Positions 27,861-36,418 of a DNA stretch of 64,000 nucleotides are shown here, one piece after another. The DNA is from Sulfitobacter sp. F26204. GTDB taxonomy: Bacteria > Pseudomonadota > Alphaproteobacteria > Rhodobacterales > Rhodobacteraceae. The position numbers and the translations under genes are program-made. The notes under the pieces were generated by a model. The model saw nothing but the letters and a program-made list of their open reading frames with translations. It did not search any database and had not been told where the DNA came from. How positions within the stretch are numbered: the first letter of the stretch is position 1; each line of letters opens with the position of its first letter. Location of the stretch: positions 186,001-250,000 of the forward strand of contig NZ_JAPMLQ010000007.1 of assembly GCF_026410305.1 (NCBI RefSeq), in the 5' to 3' direction.

Positions 27861-29141
27861 ATGTCTTTTGACGCGCCTCCCACAAATACCCAACGCATCG
27901 CTGTCATCGGTGGCGGTATTTCCGGGCTTGCTGCGGCATATCTGCTTGCACCTCAACACGCCGTCACTGTCTATGAGGCCGCACCAAAGCTGGGAGGGCA
28001 TGCGCGTACTGTCATTGCCGGGCGCAATGGTAATCAACCGGTGGATACCGGATTCATCGTCTTCAACTACGCAAATTATCCGCATCTGACGCGAATGTTC
28101 CAAACGCTTGATGTTCCGGTTGTGAAAAGCGACATGAGCTTTGGTGCGACGATCAATGGGGGCGGCATTGAATACGGGCTACGCGACCTACGGTCTTTGA
28201 CCGCACAAAAGCGTAACTTGCTCCGGCCCGGATTCGCACGGATGTTGCGAGACATCTTGCGATTCAATGCCAAGGCTGAAGGTCTGGTCAAGGATGATAG
28301 CACCACGATTGGCGCATTGATGTCCGAACTCAAGATGGGAAGCTGGTTCGAACGCTACTACCTGATGCCCATTTGTGGTGCGATATGGTCAACACCACCA
28401 GAAGGCATTCGCGGCTTTCCGGCCCATGCGCTGCTGCGGTTCTTTCGCAATCATGCATTGTTGAGCCCCAGTGGCCAGCATCAATGGTGGACGGTCGATG
28501 GCGGCAGCACCGCCTATGTGACCCGCCTGGAGCGTCATCTGCGCGGCCAAGGGGTTGTGATCAGAACCGGCACCCCCGTGCAACAGGTCGCGCGTGATGG
28601 TGTACAAAGCACCATTTATTGCGCAGACAGGGAACCGGCTTGCTTTGATCATGTCATTTTCGCCTGTCACGCGGATCAGGCCTTGGGCGTGCTTGCCCGG
28701 CCTACCTTTCAGGAACAAGCAACCCTTTCTGCGATCCGGTTTCAGCACAACCAAATGGTCCTGCATTGCGATGCAAATCAAATGCCGCAACGCAAGGCCG
28801 CTTGGTCAAGCTGGGTCTACAAGGCCGACACAACCCGGCCGGAACCTGTTATCGGCGTCACTTATTGGATGAACCGTCTTCAGAATATCGCTCAGGATGA
28901 TCCGCTCTTTGTGTCATTGAACCCATCAGAAACCGTACCGGAACATTTGATCTATGACCAAAAGCTGTTTCGCCATCCGGTGTTTGACGGGCCTGCCTTG
29001 GCGGCGCAACAGCGCCTGACAGAAATGCAGGGGCACAACAACACATGGTTCGCCGGTGCTTATACGCGCCATGGCTTTCATGAGGACGGTTTCGCAAGCG
29101 CAGTCCGCATTCAACGTCTGCTGAATCGCCAGCTCGCATGA
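27861..29141 (+). CDS. FAD/NAD(P)-binding amine-oxidase-like flavoprotein
   Basis: The 426-residue protein has the Rossmann dinucleotide fold VIGGGISGLAAAYLL (FAD-binding GGGISG at 17-22) followed by VYEAAPKLGGHARTV, typical of the amine-oxidase / phytoene-desaturase-like flavoproteins. The C-terminal FAD segment is FAGAYTRHGFHEDGFASAVRI. In R. sphaeroides the homologous gene sits first in an RpoE-controlled operon linked to furan fatty acid formation, so a fatty-acyl desaturase or oxidase role is a reasonable inference. Its stop overlaps the next start (ATGA). Confidence 0.85.
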   Translation: MSFDAPPTNTQRIAVIGGGISGLAAAYLLAPQHAVTVYEAAPKLGGHARTVIAGRNGNQPVDTGFIVFNYANYPHLTRMFQTLDVPVVKSDMSFGATINGGGIEYGLRDLRSLTAQKRNLLRPGFARMLRDILRFNAKAEGLVKDDSTTIGALMSELKMGSWFERYYLMPICGAIWSTPPEGIRGFPAHALLRFFRNHALLSPSGQHQWWTVDGGSTAYVTRLERHLRGQGVVIRTGTPVQQVARDGVQSTIYCADREPACFDHVIFACHADQALGVLARPTFQEQATLSAIRFQHNQMVLHCDANQMPQRKAAWSSWVYKADTTRPEPVIGVTYWMNRLQNIAQDDPLFVSLNPSETVPEHLIYDQKLFRHPVFDGPALAAQQRLTEMQGHNNTWFAGAYTRHGFHEDGFASAVRIQRLLNRQLA

Positions 29142-29893
29142 TGTACCAACCGCATCATATTGCGGCGGTGACGACGCACAGACGGCGCGGTGAAATCCGC
29201 AACCGGTTCAGCTATGGTGTTGATTTTGTATGGATCGATCCCGAAGCGACGATAGAACAACCAGGCTTGTTCTCGCGTAACCGCTTCAACCTGTTCTCGG
29301 TGCATGACTCTGATCACGGCGGCGCTCTGGCGGCTGGGAAAGGTTCCTCCTGGGCGCGTGCGGTGTTGAGCGCACATGATGTCGACGAATCAACAATTGG
29401 CATGCGTTTATTGACGCAACCGCGTTTTCTCGGCTATGGTTTCAATCCTGTCAGCTTTTGGTTGGCTTTTCGCGATGACGCCTTGATTGCCGTAATCGCC
29501 GAGGTTTCGACCCCCTTTGGCGATCGACATTCCTATCTGTGTCATCTGCCGGAATTTGCCGAGATCACAAACGTTAGCCGGATCACGACACCCAAAGCGC
29601 TGCATGTTTCGCCGTTTCAAGATGTGAAAGGCAGCTATGAATTCAAATTTGATATTCGATCAGATCGCATCGCCATCACCATATTGCACCATAACGGGGC
29701 AGAGGGTGTGATCGCCTCTTTATCCGGTCTGCGCGCCCCCCTGACAAATCGGGGGATATTGCGGGCCAGTCTGCGGCGACCATTTGGTGCACTGCGTGTC
29801 ATGATCTTGATCCATTGGCAGGCGCTCCGCTTGAAACTGAAAGGCGCCAAATACCGCACCCGTCCCAAACCGCCAGAATCCGAGGTTACCTGA
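29138..29893 (+). CDS. DUF1365 domain protein
   Basis: A 251-residue member of DUF1365 (COG3496), which is almost always encoded beside the flavoprotein and a cyclopropane-synthase-like methyltransferase. Conserved-looking parts include the N-terminal RRRGEIRNRFSYGVDFVWID, LTQPRFLGYGFNPVSFW and HVSPFQDVKGSYEFKF. No catalytic residues are established. It overlaps both neighbours (ATGA before, TGATG after). Confidence 0.85.
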   Translation: MMYQPHHIAAVTTHRRRGEIRNRFSYGVDFVWIDPEATIEQPGLFSRNRFNLFSVHDSDHGGALAAGKGSSWARAVLSAHDVDESTIGMRLLTQPRFLGYGFNPVSFWLAFRDDALIAVIAEVSTPFGDRHSYLCHLPEFAEITNVSRITTPKALHVSPFQDVKGSYEFKFDIRSDRIAITILHHNGAEGVIASLSGLRAPLTNRGILRASLRRPFGALRVMILIHWQALRLKLKGAKYRTRPKPPESEVT

Positions 29894-31050
29894 TGCACAT
29901 GTTCACCAAACGCATAAAACATGATTTTTTAGAAAGCTGCGGCAGAATTCAGGTGGGCAGTTTGCACCTGCAAACGCCCGAGGGCGATCTGTATGATTTC
30001 GGTGCCGGCAGCCCTGTCGCGGAAATGCAGATTTATGACTGGTCTGTCGTGACCGCCGTTGCCGCACGTGGAGATATCGGTCTGGGGGAAACCTATGTTG
30101 CCGGTTTATGGGACACACCTTCAATTTCGGCCCTGACTGAAGTCGCCCTGCGCAACGTGGAGCATTTTCAGGGATATATGTATGGCGGGTTCTGGAATAA
30201 TCTGAAATTCCGGTTTGTGAACCGGCTGTTACGAGCGAATTCCTTGAAAGGGGCGTCGCGCAATATTCGTGCACATTACGATGTCGGGAATGAATTTTAT
30301 CAATTGTGGCTGGATGAAGGGATGACCTATTCCTCGGCACTTTTTACCGATGCGGACCAGGATCTGTTTCGCGGCCAGAATCGCAAATACGATCGCATAT
30401 TGGACCGTATCGACAGCGCTGAAACAGTTTTGGAAATCGGCTGTGGTTGGGGCGGGTTTGCCGAGCGCGCGGTCGAAACAGGCCGCCAGGTAACGGGTTT
30501 GACCATTTCGCCCAGTCAAAAAGGCTATGCCGATGCGCGGCTGGATGGCCGCGCCGACATCCGGCTACAGGATTACCGCAAATGCGAAGGAAAATTTGAC
30601 AGCATTGTCTCAATTGAGATGATCGAAGCCGTTGGTCAGAAATACTGGCCGGCCTATTTTGGTACCCTCAAGGCACGTCTGGCAAATCAAGGGCGTGCCA
30701 TGGTGCAGGCAATCACCGTGCCAAACGCGTATTTTGACACCTACCGCAGCACGTCGGATTACATCCGCCACTACACATTTCCGGGCGGCATGTTGCTGTC
30801 GAATGCAATGATTGCCGAACAGGCAAACAGCGCAGGGCTCAGAGTTGTGGATACCTTCGCTTTTGGCGCAGATTATTCGCGCACCTGTGCGATATGGAAT
30901 GACCGTTTGAATCGTATGACAGATCGTATCACGGCGCTGGGCTATGATGAACAGTTCCTGCGCAACTGGCGATATTATCTGGGTGTGTGCTCAGCCTCCT
31001 TTGCAACAGGACAAACCGATGTTGTTCAGGTGGAACTCGCTCATGCATGA
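29893..31050 (+). CDS. Cyclopropane-fatty-acyl-phospholipid synthase-like methyltransferase
   Basis: A 385-residue SAM-dependent methyltransferase. The family signatures are AHYDVGNEFY (127-136), MTYSSALF (144-151) and the SAM loop EIGCGWGG (181-188), with the later YIRHYTFPGG. CFA-family enzymes transfer a methylene or methyl group to unsaturated acyl chains of membrane phospholipids. In this operon context a methyltransferase making methylated acyl chains that are precursors of furan fatty acids is plausible. The ATG overlaps the DUF1365 stop. Confidence 0.88.
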   Translation: MHMFTKRIKHDFLESCGRIQVGSLHLQTPEGDLYDFGAGSPVAEMQIYDWSVVTAVAARGDIGLGETYVAGLWDTPSISALTEVALRNVEHFQGYMYGGFWNNLKFRFVNRLLRANSLKGASRNIRAHYDVGNEFYQLWLDEGMTYSSALFTDADQDLFRGQNRKYDRILDRIDSAETVLEIGCGWGGFAERAVETGRQVTGLTISPSQKGYADARLDGRADIRLQDYRKCEGKFDSIVSIEMIEAVGQKYWPAYFGTLKARLANQGRAMVQAITVPNAYFDTYRSTSDYIRHYTFPGGMLLSNAMIAEQANSAGLRVVDTFAFGADYSRTCAIWNDRLNRMTDRITALGYDEQFLRNWRYYLGVCSASFATGQTDVVQVELAHA

Positions 31051-31780
31051 GGGGCGGACCACATGGATCATCGGGGCAAGCGAAGGCATCGGGGCGGCAC
31101 TTGCCCGCGACTGGGCCAGGCGGGGCACACGAATGATCCTTTCTGCGCGCGGGTCGGGGCGATTGAATGAACTGGCAACAGAATTGGGCCCGGACCACGT
31201 GGCGATTTCAATGGATGTCGGTGACCGCAGCAGCGTTGATACAGCGGTTGCCAAGATTGCCGGCTTGGGTCCCCTGGACCGAATCGTACATTTGGCCGCT
31301 CTATATGATCCTGGCAAGATCGCCGATCTGGACCCTGACACCGCAGCCCAAATCGTGACGGTGAACCTGATGGGCTGTTTTCACATTGCTCAGACGGCAC
31401 CGGGTTTATTGCGCCGGGGCGGTCAATTGGCGTTCTGTGGTTCGGTTGCAGGATACATCGGTCTGCCACAGGGACAGATTTATTCAGCTTCCAAGGCGGG
31501 GGTGATCAATCTGGTCGAATCCCTGCGGGCAGAGCTGGCAGGGCAGATTGATGTCAGGCTGATCTCACCAGGGTTCGTGGATACCCGCCTGACCCAGCGC
31601 AATGATTTCAACATGCCAGCGATGGTCTCTCCCGAGATTGCAGCACAAAGGATCATTGCGGGGTTGGATGGGCGTCGATTTGAAGTGCATTTTCCGCGCC
31701 GTTTGACCTTGCTGTTAAAGCTGCTGCAGACGCTGCCCTATTGGGCGACTCTCCCCTTGACCGGCAGATTGACGAAATGA
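31043..31780 (+). CDS. Short-chain dehydrogenase/reductase
   Basis: A 245-residue SDR. It has the cofactor motif GASEGIG (11-17) and the catalytic set Ser134, Tyr147 and Lys151 (YSASK). The membrane-facing C-terminus is hydrophobic with KLLQTLPYW. ATG 31043 overlaps the stop of the methyltransferase gene, which gives the family N-terminus; the frame opens further upstream inside that gene. The substrate is unknown; operon position suggests lipid modification. Confidence 0.85.
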   Translation: MHEGRTTWIIGASEGIGAALARDWARRGTRMILSARGSGRLNELATELGPDHVAISMDVGDRSSVDTAVAKIAGLGPLDRIVHLAALYDPGKIADLDPDTAAQIVTVNLMGCFHIAQTAPGLLRRGGQLAFCGSVAGYIGLPQGQIYSASKAGVINLVESLRAELAGQIDVRLISPGFVDTRLTQRNDFNMPAMVSPEIAAQRIIAGLDGRRFEVHFPRRLTLLLKLLQTLPYWATLPLTGRLTK

Positions 31781-31861
31781 TCCAGAGCTTTAACCGGATG
31801 AAGGCTGATCGCCATTCATACCCTCAAAAATATACCCGTCCGTGATGAAGGAAACAGTGCT

Positions 31862-32260
31862 GTGAAAATCTTGATCCTGTATATCGTCACGCTGATTTTC
31901 TTTCTTGGGGCTGACGCTTTCGGCCTGCGCTACATCGTGAAACCCGTGTTCGATCGCTATGTTATGCATCTTTATGCAGATCCTTTCCGCGTGGTGCCGG
32001 CCTTGTTGTTTTACCTGGGGTATGTTGCTGGCATGCTTTGGTTTGTCTCGGTACCGGCCCTGCGTGATGGCGATCCCTTGGCCGCTTTGTGGGGTGGTGC
32101 GCTGTTGGGGATGTTTGCATATGGCACATATGAATTCACCAATTTTGCCACACTGCGTGATTGGTCGATGCAACAGGTTGTGGTTGACACGATATGGGGT
32201 GGGCTCTTGACCGGAGTTTCAGCATGGTTTGGTGTCTTGATTGCCCGCATGACGGCCTGA
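31862..32260 (+). CDS. DUF2177 family membrane protein
   Basis: A 132-residue inner-membrane protein with four predicted helices and the DUF2177 marks DAFGLRYIVKPVF and GMFAYGTYEFTNFATLRDWS. The start is GTG 31862 behind AAGGAA. It lies 81 bases after the SDR gene on the same strand and is likely the last member of the RpoE-linked operon. Its function is unknown. Confidence 0.82.
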   Translation: MKILILYIVTLIFFLGADAFGLRYIVKPVFDRYVMHLYADPFRVVPALLFYLGYVAGMLWFVSVPALRDGDPLAALWGGALLGMFAYGTYEFTNFATLRDWSMQQVVVDTIWGGLLTGVSAWFGVLIARMTA

Positions 32261-32357
32261 CTTTCATGCTCTGATGGGCGCGAAAGGCCTATAGAGTCCG
32301 GAAAACTTCACTGCAATATCAGCCTGTCGCCAGGCCACTCCTGTGAAAGTACCCGGG

Positions 32358-33029
32358 TCACCTTGCGGTGCGCGGCATTGGTATGGCGATAGCGGTCCTG
32401 CCAGTCATCACGGCACAGGCGTCCGGCTGCATCAGCTGGCGAAAGACATTCGACGTGCTGTTCAGACCACCGGTGTAGGTGCCATAGGCGGGCAGGATCA
32501 GACGGTCACGGTCATAGAGAAAGGCGGGCCGCGTGACCCGGCCTCCCCCGATGGCAACAGATACCTTGGGGTGAAAATGCCCCGAGACTTCGCCGCTGGC
32601 ACCCGCAGTTGCAATATGACGAAAGCTTAATTGGGCAATCTGTATCTCACTTTGATGATTGCCCCCCTGATCAATCGGCCCGGGATCATGATTGCCCTCG
32701 ACCCATATCCAATGACGGCCGTGCTGGAGTCTGGTGATCAACAGGCTTTCCTCTGCCCGTAGCGCGCGCGCGGCTTGCGGATCATCAAAACTGTCACCCA
32801 GACATACAACAGTTTGCGCGGCGGTCAGGGCCAGATCGGCTGCCAGTCGGGTCAAGGTGTCGCGGGTTTCATAGGGCGGTAACACTGTGCCGCCGCGCCG
32901 GGCGATGCGCTCTGATTTACCCAGATGCAAGTCGCTGACACATAACAGATGTTTCTCCGGCCACCAGAGCGCCCCGGTATTCAGTGCTTTCAGTTGCACA
33001 CCGGCAAGGGTGAAGTCATGTGCCTTCAT
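32358..33029 (-). CDS. pdeM: Ligase-associated metallophosphoesterase PdeM
   Basis: A 223-residue calcineurin-like phosphoesterase with the full metal-binding set: SDLHLG, GDSFDD, GNHDPG and GHFHPK. This family is named for its association with ATP-dependent DNA ligase and an Lhr-like helicase in a presumed DNA repair cassette. The helicase gene is 65 bases upstream on the same strand. The ligase and exonuclease partners are not in this window. Confidence 0.88.
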   Translation of the reverse strand: MKAHDFTLAGVQLKALNTGALWWPEKHLLCVSDLHLGKSERIARRGGTVLPPYETRDTLTRLAADLALTAAQTVVCLGDSFDDPQAARALRAEESLLITRLQHGRHWIWVEGNHDPGPIDQGGNHQSEIQIAQLSFRHIATAGASGEVSGHFHPKVSVAIGGGRVTRPAFLYDRDRLILPAYGTYTGGLNSTSNVFRQLMQPDACAVMTGRTAIAIPMPRTAR

Positions 33030-33094
33030 CCTTTGTTCATGTTGGAAAACGATGTTCTTGGCAAGGGATGACAGGGTGCCCTCTTGGGGTGTGT

Positions 33095-35524
33095 CTAGGG
33101 CGCGGGAGCAGGGTGAATTTGCGCCAAGCCCGAGAGTTCCATCAGCCGCCCGGCTTCTTCGGCCAGCAACCGTTCCTCCGCCGCCCCCTTGACGGGAACG
33201 CGGCCCATTTCAAGAAACAGCGGTGCGGCCAAGGGCGACACATGCGGCAGGTGACGATGGTCGATACGGCCGCCAATCCGCGTCATCATCTCTTCGATTC
33301 TACCAAAGTCGACCAAGCCGCGCAGGGCCTCTTCGCGGGTGATTTGCAACATCAGATGATCAGGGTCGTATTTTTGCAGAGTGTCATAGAGAATATCACT
33401 GGAAAATGTCGTCTGTCGTCCGGATTTGCGCGACTGGGGGCTGTTCCGTTCAATCAATCCAGCGATCGTCGCCGAGGCGCGAAAACTGCGTTTCATCACC
33501 GCATTCCCGGCCAGCCAAGTATCAAGCCCCTTGTGTAACGCCGCCAGATCGAACAGGGCAGGCGCATTCTGGACCTGGTCCAATCCCCAGATCAGCAAGG
33601 CGTAGTCGGTGGCGACAAAGCCAAGCGGGTGCAGTCCCAAATCTTCCATGCGCTTGGTCAGCAAAAGCCCTAGCGTTTGCATCCCGTTGCGTCCCGCAAA
33701 ACCGTAAATCACTGTTTGTTCCCGACCTTCATGGGGGAAACTTTCGATCAGCAAGCGGCCCGGTTGCGGGAGCGCACTGAAGCTGCGTTGCAGATGAAGC
33801 CATTCGGCGGTATGGGCCGGCAAGTCGGGCCAGTCGCTACCTGTGAAGAGGTCCAGCACGCGGGCAGAAAGCTGAGTCGAAGTAGCAAATTTGGTCCCGG
33901 TGAAGGTTGCGATCTTGGGCTTTTTTCGCCCATCGCGGCTGACCTCAACTGTCATGTCGCGCAGCCCTTCATATTTCACAATCTGTCCGCCAATGAGAAA
34001 GGTGTCACCGGGGGTTAGGGTCGCGGCAAAGGCTTCTTCGATCTCGCCAAGGGGCTTGCCACCGCGGCTGCGGCGCATGCGGACCTTGAGCGTGTCACTG
34101 TCCTGAATGGTGCCGATATTCATGCGGATACGCTGGCTGCTGCGGGGGTCGCGTAGTTGCCAGCGTCCATCAGAACGTTGCAACAGACGTTGCCATCGGT
34201 CATAGGCCTTCAAGGCATAGCCCCCCGTTGCACAAAAATCGAGGCAGGCATCAAATTCGGCGCGGCCCAGCGTGCAATACGGCCCGGCCGTTGTCATTTC
34301 TGCATAGAGAGCACCGGCATCAAATGGACCGGCACAAGCAGTTATCAGGATATGCTGGCACAGAACATCGCGGGGGCCGGGGCCACGTGGGTCACCATCC
34401 AGTTCGCCCGCCCGCACCGCGTCAAGTGCAGCGACACATTCAACCACTTCAAAGCGGTTGGCTGGCACCAGAAGCGCCTTGGACGGGGCGTTGTAGCGGT
34501 GGTTGGCCCGCCCGATGCGTTGCACCAGACGTTTGACGTTCTTGGGGGCCCCTATCTGGATTACAAGATCCACATCGCCCCAGTCGATGCCAAGATCAAG
34601 GCTGCCGGTGCAGACGATGGCGCGCAGATCCCCACGCACCATTGCCGCTTCGACGGCCCTGCGCTGCGCAGGGTCGAGGGAACCGTGGTGGATCCCGATA
34701 GGCAGGCCATCATCGTTTGCAAGCCACAGATTATGAAAGAAGATTTCAGCCTGGGCACGGGTGTTGTGAAAGATCAGCGTGGTTTTATGTTGCTTGACCT
34801 GTTCCATCACTGCCGCAATTGCATAGGCCGCACCGCCGCCGGACCATGGCGGTGGCGTGTCAGTGGCAAGCATTGCGATGTCGGGTGCCGGACCGGGGTC
34901 GGCCAGCAGAATGTCGCAGCCGTCTGGGTGGCGCGCCATGTACTGTGCGATGGTTGCGGGGTCTTCTACCGTCGCCGAAAGCCCGACACGTTTGAGATCG
35001 GGACAGAATGTTTGCAGCCGCGCCAGCGCCAGCATCAACTGGTCGCCACGTTTTGAGTCCGCCAGGGCGTGTATTTCGTCAATGACCACGCGTTTGAGCC
35101 CCTTGAACATATGCGCGCCATCTTCGTAACTGATCAGCAGGGCGAGGCTTTCTGGTGTGGTCAAGAAGATGTGCGGAGGGTCCGCCCGCTGACGCCTGCG
35201 CCGCGACTGCGCGGTGTCGCCCGTGCGTGCGTCAATGGTCACGGGGAGAGACATCTCGTGGATAGGGGTGATGAGGTTGCGTTGAATATCCGATGCCAGG
35301 GCTTTGAGCGGCGAGATGTAAAGCGTGTGCATGCCGTCATGGGGGGCTTGGGCGAGATCAATCAATGTCGGCAGGAACCCGGCCAGTGTTTTGCCGCCAC
35401 CTGTCGGAGCAATGAGCAAAAGCGACGCAGCATCAGCCCGCGCCAACATCTGTTGTTGATGCGGGTGGATCGCCCAGCCCCTGGTCGCGAACCAGTCTTG
35501 GAAGAGTTGCGGTACCTGGCACAT
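33095..35524 (-). CDS. Ligase-associated DEXH-box helicase (Lhr-like)
   Basis: An 809-residue superfamily 2 helicase of the Lhr family. It has Walker A APTGGGKT (39-46), DEIH (149-152), SATVEDP motif III, IGRANHRYN motif VI, and the long C-terminal extension (about 450-809) typical of Lhr-like proteins. Lhr helicases unwind DNA-RNA hybrids 3'-5' and are implicated in DNA repair. It is upstream of pdeM in the same transcription unit. Confidence 0.92.
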   Translation of the reverse strand: MCQVPQLFQDWFATRGWAIHPHQQQMLARADAASLLLIAPTGGGKTLAGFLPTLIDLAQAPHDGMHTLYISPLKALASDIQRNLITPIHEMSLPVTIDARTGDTAQSRRRRQRADPPHIFLTTPESLALLISYEDGAHMFKGLKRVVIDEIHALADSKRGDQLMLALARLQTFCPDLKRVGLSATVEDPATIAQYMARHPDGCDILLADPGPAPDIAMLATDTPPPWSGGGAAYAIAAVMEQVKQHKTTLIFHNTRAQAEIFFHNLWLANDDGLPIGIHHGSLDPAQRRAVEAAMVRGDLRAIVCTGSLDLGIDWGDVDLVIQIGAPKNVKRLVQRIGRANHRYNAPSKALLVPANRFEVVECVAALDAVRAGELDGDPRGPGPRDVLCQHILITACAGPFDAGALYAEMTTAGPYCTLGRAEFDACLDFCATGGYALKAYDRWQRLLQRSDGRWQLRDPRSSQRIRMNIGTIQDSDTLKVRMRRSRGGKPLGEIEEAFAATLTPGDTFLIGGQIVKYEGLRDMTVEVSRDGRKKPKIATFTGTKFATSTQLSARVLDLFTGSDWPDLPAHTAEWLHLQRSFSALPQPGRLLIESFPHEGREQTVIYGFAGRNGMQTLGLLLTKRMEDLGLHPLGFVATDYALLIWGLDQVQNAPALFDLAALHKGLDTWLAGNAVMKRSFRASATIAGLIERNSPQSRKSGRQTTFSSDILYDTLQKYDPDHLMLQITREEALRGLVDFGRIEEMMTRIGGRIDHRHLPHVSPLAAPLFLEMGRVPVKGAAEERLLAEEAGRLMELSGLAQIHPAPAP

Positions 35525-35550
35525 GCTTTGCTAGATAGCATGAGTTGGAA

Positions 35551-35596
35551 CGGGGGCCAGCCCCCGTCAGCTGACGCTGACTCCCCCGGAGTTTAG
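35551..35596. repeat. Dense palindromic repeat element
   Basis: Three hairpins occur back to back: CGGGGG-CCAG-CCCCCG (35551-35566), GTCAGCTGAC with GCTGAC (35566-35580), and a CTCCCCCGGAG palindrome (about 35581-35591). This pattern matches a dispersed element I recall from Rhodobacterales genomes, usually at gene ends. It lies between two minus-strand genes. Confidence 0.55.
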
Positions 35597-36396
35597 CGGC
35601 AAGATGAAGGTTGTTTGCGTGGTTTGAGATCTTGCAGCAGTGATTTCACCTGGTTCGGCAAGCTAAGGTCGGATCCTGGCGGGGCTGCGTCGATTGCGCT
35701 TGCCACGTCCTTGACCAGAATGCCGATGGTATTGTCATCGGCCATGCCGTCGCGGGCAAATTCGATGTCTTCAAAGCCGCTGGCAAACCAGTTCTGGCCT
35801 GAGGAAGTATTGATCAGTTGCAGCAGTCTGGTTTCCTCCAGTCCGAGCTGATCGGCCCAGTCCAGCACCAGCCGTGTCATTACCGTGTTTGATGCTGCCA
35901 AAAGATTGTTGAGGACCTTGGCCTGCATGCCTGTACCGTAGCCGCCCATGCGGTGAAAATAACGTCCCATGGCGTTAAACAGCGGTTGCGCGGCATCAAG
36001 TTCCGTTTCGCCGCCGCCGAGCATGAAGCTGAGGCGAGCTTCACGTGCGGCGATTTGTGCCCCTGACATCGGGGCGTCGATCAGGACGATATGGCGGGGT
36101 ATCCTGTTGCGCAGGCCAAGTACATATCGTGGCGAGAGGGTGGAGCACAGGATGATGCGTTTCAAGGGCGCTGCGGCAAGGAAATTCTGAGCGCCGAACA
36201 GGACATCATCGGTTTGGGCCCTGTCGCGCACCACGGTGATCAGCGTTTCTGTTCCAGCGGCGCATTCGGTGATTTGATCTGTGATGTGAGCGGCCTGCGC
36301 GGGCACCACATCAAAACCGCCTGCCTTGAAATCTGCCGCACGCAACGCATCCAGCATGGCGGCACCCATGCGACCGCACCCTGCCACTGTGATCAT
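35593..36396 (-). CDS. 3-hydroxyisobutyrate-dehydrogenase-like NAD(P)-dependent oxidoreductase
   Basis: A 267-residue beta-hydroxyacid dehydrogenase. The N-terminal Rossmann motif is VAGCGRMGAAM; DAPMSGA is the substrate loop; KVLNNLLAASN carries the family catalytic lysine. The family reduces or oxidises short hydroxy acids such as tartronate semialdehyde, 3-hydroxyisobutyrate or sulfolactaldehyde. Nothing nearby identifies the substrate. Confidence 0.82.
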   Translation of the reverse strand: MITVAGCGRMGAAMLDALRAADFKAGGFDVVPAQAAHITDQITECAAGTETLITVVRDRAQTDDVLFGAQNFLAAAPLKRIILCSTLSPRYVLGLRNRIPRHIVLIDAPMSGAQIAAREARLSFMLGGGETELDAAQPLFNAMGRYFHRMGGYGTGMQAKVLNNLLAASNTVMTRLVLDWADQLGLEETRLLQLINTSSGQNWFASGFEDIEFARDGMADDNTIGILVKDVASAIDAAPPGSDLSLPNQVKSLLQDLKPRKQPSSCR

Positions 36397-36418
36397 AAAT
36401 CGTCCTGCTATCGGCGCG

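Noticed and set aside
34157-35056. 299-residue plus-strand ORF inside the helicase gene
   Set aside because: Shadow of the Lhr-like helicase, with atypical composition.
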